From JBPOIC01 sp052034865 (GTDB taxonomy: Bacteria; UBA10199; JADFYH01): a DNA stretch of 64,000 nt. A program made the translations under genes and the position numbers. The stretch spans positions 23,254 to 87,253 of the forward strand of contig JBPOIC010000009.1 of NCBI GenBank assembly GCA_052034865.1, written 5' to 3'. The notes beneath the pieces are model-generated. The model made no database searches. It had not been told where the DNA came from and worked only from the letters and a program-made list of their open reading frames with translations. Below, in pieces: positions 46,801-53,814 of the stretch (its first letter is position 1; each line of letters begins with the position of its first letter).

Positions 46801-47768
46801 AAACGGTAGGGTTTTAGGTGGATGCGCAGTTTGATCAGATTCGAAGCTTTTAAAAGACTTAAACGCGCGCCGGTGTAGTCCTGAATTTTTTCCTGCTCCC
46901 GAGCCATTTTTTCATAAAGCTCTATGCACTCAGGGTCTGATTTTTTGGTCTCGATCGCGCCCGCAAAAGCTTCGATTGTCTGCTTTGAAAAATCGATAGC
47001 CTGGAGCGATTCTCCACAAAAAGCAAAAAAATCTGCGGCCAAAGATTTTAAAAGGGCTTCCTGCTTTAGATCTGCAAAGTCAGGGCTTTCGGGTTTGAAA
47101 TAGAGGGAAAGCGAGATGAGCTCGTAAATTCTGGTCTGATTTTTTTGAGGATCTTCCTGAAAAAGCTGGCGGGCATTCTGGTAGCATTCGCCACTTAAAG
47201 ACCTTTCCAGACCTTTTTCCTGGATCTGGCTCCTGAGCTCTGCCGTCAGTCTGAGATTCAGACGCAAAAAAATGCTCTGAACCGCTTTGTCTTCGAGATG
47301 TTTTTCAAGATAGCGATAGAGGTTTTCAACCTGGATGGGATTGGATTTACCAGGGGTTGTTTCTTCTACAATGTCTTTGAATTCGACTCCCTTTAGCAAA
47401 AGACCCTGTAGGATATGAAAAGCCAAAGGGTGGCTTTTTTCATCGAAGGCAAGCTTTGATAGCAAAGAGAGATCAATCGAGGGGGCTGTTTTCTGATCTC
47501 CATGACTTTTCAGTTCGGCAAGGGCTTCTTCGTTCGCCTGTGCGAGTGAAAGAGGAGTTGAGGTTCTTGAGGGAAAGTCCGGGCGTAGCTTTGGGGTTCC
47601 TTCCAGAGCTTTAGGTTCTAAAAGGGAATTTGTATCGGGAGCAGAAGGAGTAGGTGTCAAAATCCGGGCATCTGCCTGAGGGTTGGGCAGCCCGTTGCCT
47701 ACAAAATCAGCATTTTCGCCCGTCTGCGGGCGATTTCCCAAGGAATTTCTATCCAGCGACAAACCCAT
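37857..47768 (-). CDS. Giant multidomain protein: RelA/SpoT-type domain, membrane segments, C-terminal amidase
   Basis: 3303 residues, uninterrupted. Residues ~1-1030 are helical and charged, partly TPR-like, without a signal peptide. Residues ~1030-1310 are Gly/Ala-rich and hydrophobic. Membrane segments appear at ~1526-1590 (two), ~2210-2370 (four) and ~2670-2730 (two). An acidic linker lies at ~1660-1705. A RelA/SpoT synthetase-like domain spans ~1900-2095: LTDVCRTRRV (Asp ~1935), GYRGLH (Tyr ~2021), LELQIRT (Glu ~2036); no HD hydrolase is seen. Helical coiled-coil sequence fills ~2375-2660. The C-terminal ~470 residues are an amidase-signature enzyme with VKDLF (Lys ~2934), AMGGTG, AGSSSAEA (Ser ~3007) and GTDTGGS (Ser ~3033). 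The ATG at 47768 has no clear Shine-Dalgarno. Function unknown; a surface or delivered effector is one guess. Confidence 0.85.
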   Translation of the reverse strand: MGLSLDRNSLGNRPQTGENADFVGNGLPNPQADARILTPTPSAPDTNSLLEPKALEGTPKLRPDFPSRTSTPLSLAQANEEALAELKSHGDQKTAPSIDLSLLSKLAFDEKSHPLAFHILQGLLLKGVEFKDIVEETTPGKSNPIQVENLYRYLEKHLEDKAVQSIFLRLNLRLTAELRSQIQEKGLERSLSGECYQNARQLFQEDPQKNQTRIYELISLSLYFKPESPDFADLKQEALLKSLAADFFAFCGESLQAIDFSKQTIEAFAGAIETKKSDPECIELYEKMAREQEKIQDYTGARLSLLKASNLIKLRIHLKPYRFMSQSLEGLKMDRNQNRSGEGENTSTPLLEKPTGNYIPTEAHQISFESDLSGLDFQPSWAKEALTRLDERLEEIWTKTCEQIQKLEKEEPENLKALQFFYAKAAQLNLALGKKSDHFEEKAKSLQKILIEKISKKGPDQFDKNNEGVSTQPSPSLTRAHEKISAHLKDLLGPLVHSVFQKEGYLDLKRINVQSFEEFKQFLIAQVSIDGMALNQHLLASYHQVLAQKEFLPLLKILYAEIHPEADPSEIPDATSCEELLHRFQKSIATVSYTRFVERSLSSPEGRSRLNAILHDPMHYPPAFRAIILKEMMCLADDQKIIPSHLRRLFEKKLSSFGVSSVADLKRAVPKPLEEGFDQGIKLLGMDEDTGIDSESLQQATHYGERLLKYAAQKEAQQKRIELQYRYHPQEISVLRSEEMYADLSPQRLSRRAKEYLDLKDQRDLKSEVKSKLLHLWLVTVDNANWTADTNGTYTSAKTRALVLNQLDRFLSEADHLASEIDLKSLCKRIGYFLKGEDPEQRSGLEKSYEWTLSFLYRGDKIEKMYADLPAAQKSAFRDLEKISNEIDACEDMHQALSLENPQVNLTNEKLKPEVQRLIYALRTTQRELWYSYKKQSFLYRAAGYSAPGQIALYLTGEQADIRQVIRLANGRMDALIESLSQAKDTSQIQTQLQILASEMKDGGDLHAALSGLDASVGKDLFSLGETIGEMIALEVLTGGLAEGAAVARAGKMFAKEMRMGRGIKAGLKSFREERALQTLAKSWGSSVRTGRLSGAFARNEGLQARTLVREMSAERKLAEKGLHWSEKAARRGVHGFTTGARMSVAGNVVANLSDQIREGEIDTLFAWIKQSLATGFSMLLTGPFEKEVAEATSIALKNGGSQSVFRKVLTRALHRSMVSLRGLVPGVLKEIAEESADNILLKLLEGKTPQMSWEEFYQLVKACATGQGQGESFALAKSAKASLYQRSSTPSAKSADSHLQPTTLKAEPSSASTAKSQLKPASLSLPRISHPEEGKILNLIDLIQRRVGLIPSAQLSVNSVSEILSSQMATARTNQDLAYETDISSEQGLQIAARILLERELKKTWNEALRAGEGEALAEDQKSALETTFLARLASQGVTEVFAPSLVRDSFDHLISSASEVRESSSPNNVDAKDRFDLLMRQMEIPRFSEILVSSLKTDPSGETDASKTFLKTQIIKATPLQSSSLLNKFAMAAASVPAVYGLLSFLNPSESFAANPELLSSATQTFSSAPSLPTIALVGLGVLLMGYRRMGTAFFAPSTTQPLADASTRPVTPESPAESTGSLGETTHSFSGQGDGQNNEGNPQDENRPYQEANEGNDPLIHIEELPSDVLEVVEDDPELEIVELDERDFIDDETDRHPVTEPPPSHSPASNSRYALALQNLSKRLSSFHDHPAHTGVSLKFVLRLEGQIKRAKDRSNPHLCPNLPATLKNSFQILESLVHRMETADPDSKEFHQAQRAIEDLTKLNQIAQLAPVTPALLKDLADAQNDLRALGQTTLLDAQEHLQNIERLQVQLSSAVQTSYHIAQTLVESHHPVLPKAESFIDALLSENPEIQKEVVPKDETKPPQHFKTAYGLIQKLVGREVYSLDYLTDVCRTRRVFEDHFAAIQFYRNLKERLNHIEDGKFPSSLRIQIRNSINQEGEVNVDDLNEISADMAEGFPSLEEDHEKSLLIGRTSGYRGLHLVMDIEGFGLELQIRTRAIDEWDRIQHDLYKAHMDYSDRPWIVGFCKEVSDYLFNVEKGQKPLPAPPSFDWSRLIDKRNKPVTEALQKLEVLVSRYADKDTPSSKKSKPATPVLAAIAGLGLVKGNNEAQTLTDSISHPVVQAPESNILSADTALVSLPLVAVAGFQKLRHLIRRTRKEAVDEIAPTKTRRFAAIAQNTRKRVISLWRNVAMGDYISYGIRKTMAGGILATGLLAALDATSLYPQNFPGGAFGLGAALLAAVPVATRIFKSPALGSVLAHPLFAGVSFCVGLVTDAVMAKQFYLPSADFTPTNLAGHLAYGILFLFSLGSTAVTGYSLYRGAQAEKEARISAEKIGRIDYMRSQEKELKKSMELSEKHLKQLAVLFEECASQTGRLSEFTHVIRYLGSLNIRFQALKRIHEQLAAKLSLALDEQRDERDERPMRIAAAKESSLNANGQTLDASKTKDEIVRNEVESGRKRSAQTLEEISALLENYHQAQNELLKNSKALGDFVRCQLELPNLFTLIPQQRIEFNRRIDFATNALDQSLEKISDFYALTHWMLETDPAHLKPKGHQTDPEIQKTRKERNAGFLKQNPAYQTYIEESADKAFDRVRRMTASVENWVHEGRGEPRFSAFRKAYQEDLGRIATRVANLGVVLTPFLVGLHWFSQNPAATPQSLGNLALGLLVGVAPSVGVALSNILRGSLRFDFSPALYENLADRTRYWNKRDQATVIERARAAIRPLAPKEAADYLADSYAKLKLCRELLKDLQENVRLFSPQLHKDEIPDTLYKDCYGLQDNGYPLTDSKIPAETAIPSTYARHAAEEDTANRKAARASIKNLSDKKYIEELQRGAFSHQDIYNMILSHPVADDGAVFPRSLKDTILGKKIQALVSEADQTKTVKRFILVKDLFGGLDQVVNAGSKNLHVEDMPMSPLVQKLIEEGYIPIPCNLTAGAMGGTGLENGYGAVGNAVKPGYDTAGSSSAEAYLLGLKDFPVRLAIGTDTGGSVSAPCGASGLYGWVSSVRGIPLTHMIPYSTHLDRVGVMGLSESEVMKLAFRLSVDKNLFHPSIEQPVVYYFNEDLDKVPAASQTEFRSQMEDLRKNGVSVIPLPPRFTKLRDLPSLLYRLSFVDALFVAMNPTQENLNGEPVRYALDANLMNRFGKARVLMENPADPKDPQGPSLADAFREVRNGYADYVVNSGHIPANALFIKPSPEAVLLDEFNSGGQGGALTDAHDEQNGGMLKHNNPNWAQMITKRFVLTGHMSYISHLLIRKLLH

Positions 47769-47780
47769 GACTAACAGATG

Positions 47781-47796
47781 AGCAAGATTTGAACCA
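47781..47796 (-). promoter_or_regulatory. Candidate sigma-54 promoter for the giant gene
   Basis: On the minus strand the sequence is TGGTTCAAATCTTGCT: TGG, exact 8-base spacer and TTGCT. The predicted start is near 47770, only 2 nt before the ATG, so transcription would be nearly leaderless or the start codon lies further in. Confidence 0.45.
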
Positions 47797-47934
47797 AAAT
47801 TTTTCCTCTTATCCTAAAGAAAAAATTCCACTTTTTCTTATCCGGAATTTCTACTGCAAGGGGGAGATGCTGTTTTTTGGGTGAAGATAAACTTGGAGTA
47901 GTCAAAAGAAGAAAGATCAGAATAAAATTTACCA

Positions 47935-48504
47935 ATGAGTGAAACGAGGGAGCTGATTTTAAATATCAAGCCTCAGCCTTCCGTCCTGATTTTGGGCGAG
48001 AAAAGGCTGATTGTGGACGAAAGCGTTCCGCTTTCAAAAACGCCTCCGTCTATTCAGGCCAGTCACCATTTTGAAAACTACCGTCGTGTCACCTGCCCGG
48101 CCTGCGGCTCACATCACATCCTGTTTCTGGTGGGGACCAATCCTTACCTTCCTGAATCTTTACTCTGCGCCCTTTGCCGCGCACGAATCCTTCCCAATGC
48201 CTTTCAGGAAAGAATGACCCGTCGTGAAGAGATTCGTCAGCAGGTGATTCTCTATCCATCCAATCAGGAGGCGACTTCCGCCCAGGCAATCGATTTTTCT
48301 CCTTCCGGGCTTAAAATCAGTGCTCCTCTTCAAATTGATCCTTTAAATAAAATCCGCATTGTGTGCGATCAGTTCATTGCGATGGGAGAAACAGTCTGGT
48401 TGCGAAAAGAAAAACGCCTGCTTTATTCCCAGTACGAAATGGGAATCCGCTTCGATTATTTTCTGCCGCAGGAAAGAAGTCTGCTCATTCATCGGGTCAT
48501 TTGA
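47935..48504 (+). CDS. PilZ-domain protein with N-terminal zinc ribbon
   Basis: 189 residues. A CPAC...CALC pair (Cys54, 57, 78, 81) forms a likely zinc ribbon. The C-terminal ~90 residues look like a PilZ domain: the RREEIR stretch contains the RxxxR c-di-GMP motif and DFSPSGLKIS matches the [DN]-x-S-x-x-G motif. PilZ proteins bind c-di-GMP and often affect motility. It is divergent from the giant gene, with a 166 bp shared upstream region. Its target is not evident. Confidence 0.7.
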   Translation: MSETRELILNIKPQPSVLILGEKRLIVDESVPLSKTPPSIQASHHFENYRRVTCPACGSHHILFLVGTNPYLPESLLCALCRARILPNAFQERMTRREEIRQQVILYPSNQEATSAQAIDFSPSGLKISAPLQIDPLNKIRIVCDQFIAMGETVWLRKEKRLLYSQYEMGIRFDYFLPQERSLLIHRVI

Positions 48505-48709
48505 AAAAATCACACCCTCTTCATCCTCTATTCGGCTGATGCCAAATTGAGGGATCCCCTGCAATGTCTCCAGCCCTGCGTTGGAGGACTCCGTTGGTCA
48601 ACGTACCTTGAACGCCTCCCTAAAAATGGCCAACTACCACTGTTTTCAGGTTCATTTCATTGAGGCGCCATCTAAATCTTGTTCTCTATCAGTCAAAGAG
48701 GGGGTGGGG
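48505..48709. other. Convergent gap with small inverted repeats
   Basis: Between the PilZ gene and the RND gene, which converge, there is no gene. CGTTG-GT-CAACG (48592-48603) and GGAG-GA-CTCC just before it form nested small hairpins. They may act as a bidirectional terminator, although no long T run follows. Confidence 0.35.
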
Positions 48710-51700
48710 TCAGGAGACCTTCTGGGTTCGAATAAACCAGAAATAAAGAACCGGAACCGCAAAGCGCGAAATCAGAGTGGCGGCAACTTCTCCAAACATC
48801 AGGCTGACGGCGAGTCCCTGAAAGATGGGGTCAAAGAGCATGACGAAACTTCCGACGACAACAGCAGCGGCGGTCAGCAACATCGGTCTGAATCTCAAAA
48901 CTCCGCCGCTTATGATCGCCTCGCGAACTGCGGCGCGATCGAGTCCCTGTTTTGTGGCGAGAAGATTTTCGATGAAATCCACCAGGATGATGGAGTTGCG
49001 AACGATAATTCCCGCACCAGCAATAAAGCCGATCATCGAGGTGGCGGTGAAGTAAACTCCGGTAAGGGCATGGCCCGGCAAAATGCCGATCAGACTGATC
49101 GGAATGGGGGCCATGATGATTAAAGGAATGCGAAAGCTTTTGAACCAGCCGAGAACCAGTACGTAGATCAAAACCATCACGACAGCAAAGGCTCCTCCCA
49201 AATCCCTGAAAACTTCATAGGTGATAAACCATTCACCGTCCCATTTCAGGATGGGCTCCCTTGTATCGGCAGGTACCTCGGCGGTTTGCTGGGGCAAGGG
49301 AATCTGTGGCGAGAGTTTGTTCATGCCATAAATCGGGGCTTCTTCCGAGCCGGACAATTCGCTCATCAAGTACACGACGGGTTTCAGATTTTTTCGGTAT
49401 CGCAATGGAGTCTCCAGGGTTTTTGCAGGATCGCTTAAGACCGCCATCGGGGTGATTCCGGATTCCATGGAGTGAAGAAAAAATTTTCCGAAGGCCACCG
49501 AAGAATCCGTGACGGAATTTTCTACCGAGAGTTCAATGGCAATCGGTTCCGGATGTGCCGTATCAGCCAGAATTCCGAGAGGAGTATGTGAATAGATCAG
49601 GTTTCCTGCGCGTGCAAACTGGGCTGCCCGCACACCGCTTATTCCTGCCTGCTGATAATCGAAATGAAATATTTTTCGTGGGCGCGAGGCTCTTAAGCTT
49701 GTATCCAGATCGACCACGCTTGGCTCGGCCTTCATCACCTCATAAACCTTTCGCGCAGCCTGCTCGCGACGGGCATCATCCGGCCCGTATATTTCTGCCA
49801 GAATCGTGGAAAGAACGGGAGGCCCAGGAGGAATTTCCAGAATTTTGGTGAGTGCCTGATGACGGGTTCCGAATTCAGCAAGGGTTGGGCGAATTTTTTC
49901 AATGAGAGCATGCGATGAAATTTTTCGATGTTCCTTATCCGTCAGGACAACCTGAAGATCGGCCTGGTCGTCGCGACCTCTTAAAAACACGTGTTTGACC
50001 ATGCCTGAAAAACTGAAAGGCGCGGCTTCGCCAGTGTAGATCTGTATTTTGGTAATCTCCGGAATTTTTAGAAGCTCTTCGGCCAGAATTTTGGAGTTTT
50101 TCATCGATGCCGGAAGGGAAGTGGTGGAAGGGTAGTCGATCAGAATCTGAAATTCATTTTTGTTGTCAAAAGGCAACATCTTGACCTTGACGGTTTTAAA
50201 ATAAATCAGACTTGTGGATCCTAAAAACAGAACCAGCGTGAAAAGTCCGAACAGGATGCTTTTGAAAGCGGAGCTCAAAAGCTGATGCATCAGATATTGA
50301 TAGATCCGATCCAGAATTCCTGGTTTTGAAGGGGTATCATCTTTATGGCCATGTGGTTTCAAAAGCAGGGCAGAGGCCCACGGGGTGACAATAAAGGCGA
50401 CGAGGAGGGATAAAATCATGGCCAGACTTGCACCAATCGGGATGGGCTTCATGTAAGGACCCATGAGTCCACGCACAAATGCCATCGGCAAAATCGCGGC
50501 GATAACCGTGAATGTGGCCAGGATCGTCGGATTTCCGACCTCTGATACAGCGTTGATCGCCTGAGAGATCAAACCCTCGCGAGCGCTTGTTTTTAAATGG
50601 CGTTCGATGTTTTCCACCACGACGATGGCATCGTCGACCAAAATTCCAATCGAAAAAATAAGCGCAAAAAGCGTGACGCGGTTTAGGGTGTATCCTAAAA
50701 AATAATAGATTGCCAAAGTCAGAGCCAGAGTGACCGGGACGGCAATGACGACAACGATGGCTGCACGCAAACCCATGAACAAGGCAATGAGCAGAGCTAC
50801 CGACAAGGTGGCGATCATCAGGTGTTCGATCAGCTCTCGTGATTTGGCTGCAGCGGTTTCGCCGTAGTTTCGTGTGATGCTGAGATGGACATCCTTCCCC
50901 ATCGACTCCTGAAAGAGCTTTGCCTTTTCGACGATTTTTTCAGCGAGCAGAACAACGTTGGTTCCCTTGCGCTTGGTAAAGCTTAAGGAAACTGCTGGGA
51001 GGGGTTTTGCGCCATTGTCTTTATCGTATAAAACAGACAGCCGTCGCAGGGCTTCTGGTCCTTCCATAAGATTGGCTACATCGCGCACACGAACAATCTG
51101 GCCTCCCCGCTGGCCGATGGCGATGTTTCCTACTTCTTCTGCGTTTTTCGGTCTGCCGCCGGTTTCCACATCAAAAATCTCTGAGGCTCCCCAGGTCTTT
51201 CCACCAGGATATAAAGCAAATCCTGATTCAAGGGCCTGAGCCAGTTGATCGATTGAAACACCGCGCATCTTCATGCGCTCCGGATCTCCCATCACACGCA
51301 AGGTACGTTTCTGTCCTCCCAGAATTTCGATGTGATTGATTTCCGGCAGGCTTGAGAGCTCGCGCTCAAGGGTGGCAACGGCCGCCCGAAGATCAAGCTC
51401 CGATTGAGTTTCGGAAGTGTAAGTGAGAGTTAAAAAGGGGACATCATCGATCGAATAGGATTTGATGAGAGGTTCAGTCGAATGGGGTGGCAGTTCTGAA
51501 CGGATTTCAAGGATTTTGTGATGGATCTTGACCAAACTGTCTTCAACCGATTCGCCTACTCGAAACCGAACGGTGATCAGGGCCCCATTCGCCTGGCTGG
51601 TAGAATATACGTATTCCACGCCTTCCAGACCCCACACTGCCTTTTCGATCGGCTCGGTGAGCTTTTCCTCAATTTCTTTTGCCTCAAGCCCTGGAGAACC

Positions 51701-51874
51701 AACCTGAATGTCGATCATGGGGACAGAGATTTGAGGCTCTTCTTCTTTGGGTGTGAGCAATACGGACAGGGCCCCCAGGAGTAATGAGGCAATCACCAGC
51801 ACCCAGGTGAGTTTGGATTGAATAAATGTTTTTGCGAGTTTTCCCGCAAATCCGGTTGAATTAGGGGATGTCAC
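48710..51874 (-). CDS. RND efflux transporter permease subunit
   Basis: 1054 residues, the normal size for an AcrB/CusA-type inner-membrane pump. Twelve membrane helices lie in two sets of six, each with a large periplasmic loop. Signatures include EEEPQISVPMIDIQV near the N-terminus and SIGILVDDAIVVVENIERH (~residue 408) with the paired proton-relay aspartates. It has the general look of the uncharacterised acriflavin-resistance-like RND group rather than the heavy-metal group. The start is GTG with GAGGAGGAAATC upstream. It overlaps the TolC gene by 14 bp. No periplasmic adaptor (MFP) gene is adjacent. Confidence 0.9.
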   Translation of the reverse strand: MTSPNSTGFAGKLAKTFIQSKLTWVLVIASLLLGALSVLLTPKEEEPQISVPMIDIQVGSPGLEAKEIEEKLTEPIEKAVWGLEGVEYVYSTSQANGALITVRFRVGESVEDSLVKIHHKILEIRSELPPHSTEPLIKSYSIDDVPFLTLTYTSETQSELDLRAAVATLERELSSLPEINHIEILGGQKRTLRVMGDPERMKMRGVSIDQLAQALESGFALYPGGKTWGASEIFDVETGGRPKNAEEVGNIAIGQRGGQIVRVRDVANLMEGPEALRRLSVLYDKDNGAKPLPAVSLSFTKRKGTNVVLLAEKIVEKAKLFQESMGKDVHLSITRNYGETAAAKSRELIEHLMIATLSVALLIALFMGLRAAIVVVIAVPVTLALTLAIYYFLGYTLNRVTLFALIFSIGILVDDAIVVVENIERHLKTSAREGLISQAINAVSEVGNPTILATFTVIAAILPMAFVRGLMGPYMKPIPIGASLAMILSLLVAFIVTPWASALLLKPHGHKDDTPSKPGILDRIYQYLMHQLLSSAFKSILFGLFTLVLFLGSTSLIYFKTVKVKMLPFDNKNEFQILIDYPSTTSLPASMKNSKILAEELLKIPEITKIQIYTGEAAPFSFSGMVKHVFLRGRDDQADLQVVLTDKEHRKISSHALIEKIRPTLAEFGTRHQALTKILEIPPGPPVLSTILAEIYGPDDARREQAARKVYEVMKAEPSVVDLDTSLRASRPRKIFHFDYQQAGISGVRAAQFARAGNLIYSHTPLGILADTAHPEPIAIELSVENSVTDSSVAFGKFFLHSMESGITPMAVLSDPAKTLETPLRYRKNLKPVVYLMSELSGSEEAPIYGMNKLSPQIPLPQQTAEVPADTREPILKWDGEWFITYEVFRDLGGAFAVVMVLIYVLVLGWFKSFRIPLIIMAPIPISLIGILPGHALTGVYFTATSMIGFIAGAGIIVRNSIILVDFIENLLATKQGLDRAAVREAIISGGVLRFRPMLLTAAAVVVGSFVMLFDPIFQGLAVSLMFGEVAATLISRFAVPVLYFWFIRTQKVS

Positions 51875-53189
51875 GATTTCCTCCTCGCATCATATAATTG
51901 TGGGCATTTTCCAAAATCAGGGTTTCTTCACTTTTTTGAATCTGGACGAGAATTTCAAGCTGATGGCCAAGCACTTCGGTGAGTTGCAGGGCATTGACCA
52001 TTCCTTGAGAATACAGGTTGTGAGAGGTTGAAAACTGCTCTTGCGAAAGATGGAGGCTTTCTTTGGAAAGCTTGAGGTTCTCTTCTGCCATCTGAATCTT
52101 TAAATAACTTTCTTCGCTTTGAGTGCGGGCCTTTAAAAGATCTGCCTTCGCTTTCTCTTTTTGAGCCAAAGCCTCTATTTGCTTTTGCTGAAAACTTTTC
52201 CATTCGGTGGGATTGAACAGATTCCACTGAAGGTAGCCCCCAACTGTTACACTGGAAGCTACATCGCGTGATCCAGCAATCATGTCTGTCTGTCCAAAGA
52301 CCCCAACCCGTGGAAGCTTTTTTGCTTTTTCAGCCCGAGACATTTTTTCCAGGGCCTGACTCATAGCTTCTCCCGCCTGCACATGCTCGGGAGCGAGAGT
52401 ATTCGCGTTGGGGGCCGGAAGGGCCCCCAGTTGTGTCTTTAAAAAACTTCTGATTTCCTGATCGACGGGCATCCAGTGTGCATCCTGTATCTGAGACTTG
52501 AGAGCCAGGGTTTTGAGCAGGATTTCGATCTGGGTTTGTGATTGTTTTAGGGCGCCCTGAATCTGATTTTGAATCGAGCGGAGTCCCAGAAGACCGGAAG
52601 TTCCAACCGGATTGGCAGGGTCTGCAAGCGCATAAGTGGATTTCAGATTATTTACTCTACCCATGAGTTGTCCCAGACGGTTTTGATGGTGGATGGAAGA
52701 AAGAAGGAGCCCATATTCTGCGACGGCCTGTGCATACTGATTCTGTCGGATACTTTTGAAGGCATGTTCGCGGGCGTTCTGGACTTTCTGGGTCGATTCC
52801 GTGGCGGCTGTAGGTCCTCCTCCTTCATAAAGCGGCAGATCGATGAGCAGTGAGCTGGTGGCAAAACTACCAAAGCCCGGCTCATTTAAAGTAGAAGGCT
52901 GAAAATCCTGTGCTCCGATCTCACGCTGATTGAGTCTGGAAAAAAAAGAGGCAGCGGGTTCATTGGTCTGAAGGGCCCTGGCCGAAATAGAAACACGTGG
53001 AAGCCAGTGGAGAGACTGGTTTTTGTGGCCCACCTGAGCGGCTTTCAACTCATTTTCTGCCTGCCTGAGATCAGGAGAAACGGCTGTGATTTGAGTCCAT
53101 AGATTCTGAAAAGAAACTCGTGTCTGAGCTTTCAGATCGAAAGGAAGAATCAAAAGGATGGCAAGGATCCATAAATTCAACCGATACAT
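51861..53189 (-). CDS. TolC-family outer-membrane efflux protein
   Basis: 442 residues. A signal peptide (LNLWILAILLILPFDLKAQ) is followed by two helical TolC repeats, for example LRQAENELKAAQVGHK and YLKIQMAEENLKLSKESLHLSQEQ. TolC proteins form the outer-membrane exit duct of RND pumps. It is the middle gene of the ArsR-TolC-RND operon, 12 bp after arsR and overlapping the pump gene. Confidence 0.85.
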   Translation of the reverse strand: MYRLNLWILAILLILPFDLKAQTRVSFQNLWTQITAVSPDLRQAENELKAAQVGHKNQSLHWLPRVSISARALQTNEPAASFFSRLNQREIGAQDFQPSTLNEPGFGSFATSSLLIDLPLYEGGGPTAATESTQKVQNAREHAFKSIRQNQYAQAVAEYGLLLSSIHHQNRLGQLMGRVNNLKSTYALADPANPVGTSGLLGLRSIQNQIQGALKQSQTQIEILLKTLALKSQIQDAHWMPVDQEIRSFLKTQLGALPAPNANTLAPEHVQAGEAMSQALEKMSRAEKAKKLPRVGVFGQTDMIAGSRDVASSVTVGGYLQWNLFNPTEWKSFQQKQIEALAQKEKAKADLLKARTQSEESYLKIQMAEENLKLSKESLHLSQEQFSTSHNLYSQGMVNALQLTEVLGHQLEILVQIQKSEETLILENAHNYMMRGGNRDIP

Positions 53190-53201
53190 AAAAGATCTCC
53201 C

Positions 53202-53507
53202 TTATTTACAAAAGATGTCTTCGAGTGCCGAGATAATGCTTTGAATGCGTGTGTCTGAAAGTGAGTAAGAGATAAAGGCTCCCTGACGTTCGGCCATCAC
53301 AAGACCCCGGGCTTTCATAAGGGCAAGGAACTGGGAGATTTGAACCTGAGACCCGCCGGTGGCCGATTGAAGATCAGAAACCGTTTTGGCTCCTTCCGAT
53401 AACAGGCAGAGAATCTTGAGTCTTAAAGGATGGGAAAGGAATTTTAAAAGGTTTGAGGCTTCCTCGATTCCTTCAAAAATTGGGTTTTTGGGCAGTTTTT
53501 TTGGCAT
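53202..53507 (-). CDS. ArsR-family repressor, SqrR/BigR-like
   Basis: 101 residues, a winged-helix ArsR protein: SHPLRLKILCLLSEG then VSDLQSATGGSQVQISQFLALMKARGL and QGAFISYSL for the wing. The metal-binding ELCVCDL motif of ArsR/SmtB is absent. Two cysteines, Cys34 and Cys100, sit where SqrR/BigR persulfide sensors have their redox pair. It probably represses the efflux operon and is released by a thiol or persulfide signal (inference). A 20 bp palindromic operator lies 12 bp upstream of its start. Confidence 0.82.
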   Translation of the reverse strand: MPKKLPKNPIFEGIEEASNLLKFLSHPLRLKILCLLSEGAKTVSDLQSATGGSQVQISQFLALMKARGLVMAERQGAFISYSLSDTRIQSIISALEDIFCK

Positions 53508-53519
53508 AGCGAAATTAAT

Positions 53520-53539
53520 ATATAATAATATTATTATAT
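53520..53539. promoter_or_regulatory. 20 bp palindromic operator for the ArsR-type repressor
   Basis: ATATAATAATATTATTATAT is a perfect 20 bp palindrome, AT only, immediately upstream of the arsR start. ArsR repressors commonly bind such inverted repeats over their own promoter, so autoregulation of the arsR-tolC-rnd operon is likely. Confidence 0.7.
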
Positions 53540-53814
53540 GTCAATATTCTTTTTGTCTGGAATCTTATCTTGCGAAGAGGGGTGAAAATCTTCCGTAAGG
53601 AAGAGTGTTGTCTGTGTTTTAAGACAAAAAATCAGTGTGAGTGAGGCGGGGTTTTTTTAAAAAAAACGCTTATCTTCTTGGCAAAGAAAAAACAAAATCG
53701 ATAGAATTTCAGAGTCATTTTCCAAAATCCAAGAGCGCTGGAACCTTAATAAAGCAGATAAAACATTGTGACAGAGTACGAGTTTCGTTTTGCAATTTTT
53801 GTCCGGGCATATCT
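53540..53814. other. Region before the histidine kinase gene
   Basis: About 275 bp without a convincing gene. An open frame from a GTG at 53641 runs into the kinase in frame, but its first 58 residues are Lys/Phe/Ser-rich with no recognisable feature, and the signal-anchor start at 53815 is preferred. A T7/A8 tract occurs at ~53652-53668. No sigma-54 match was found. Confidence 0.45.
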
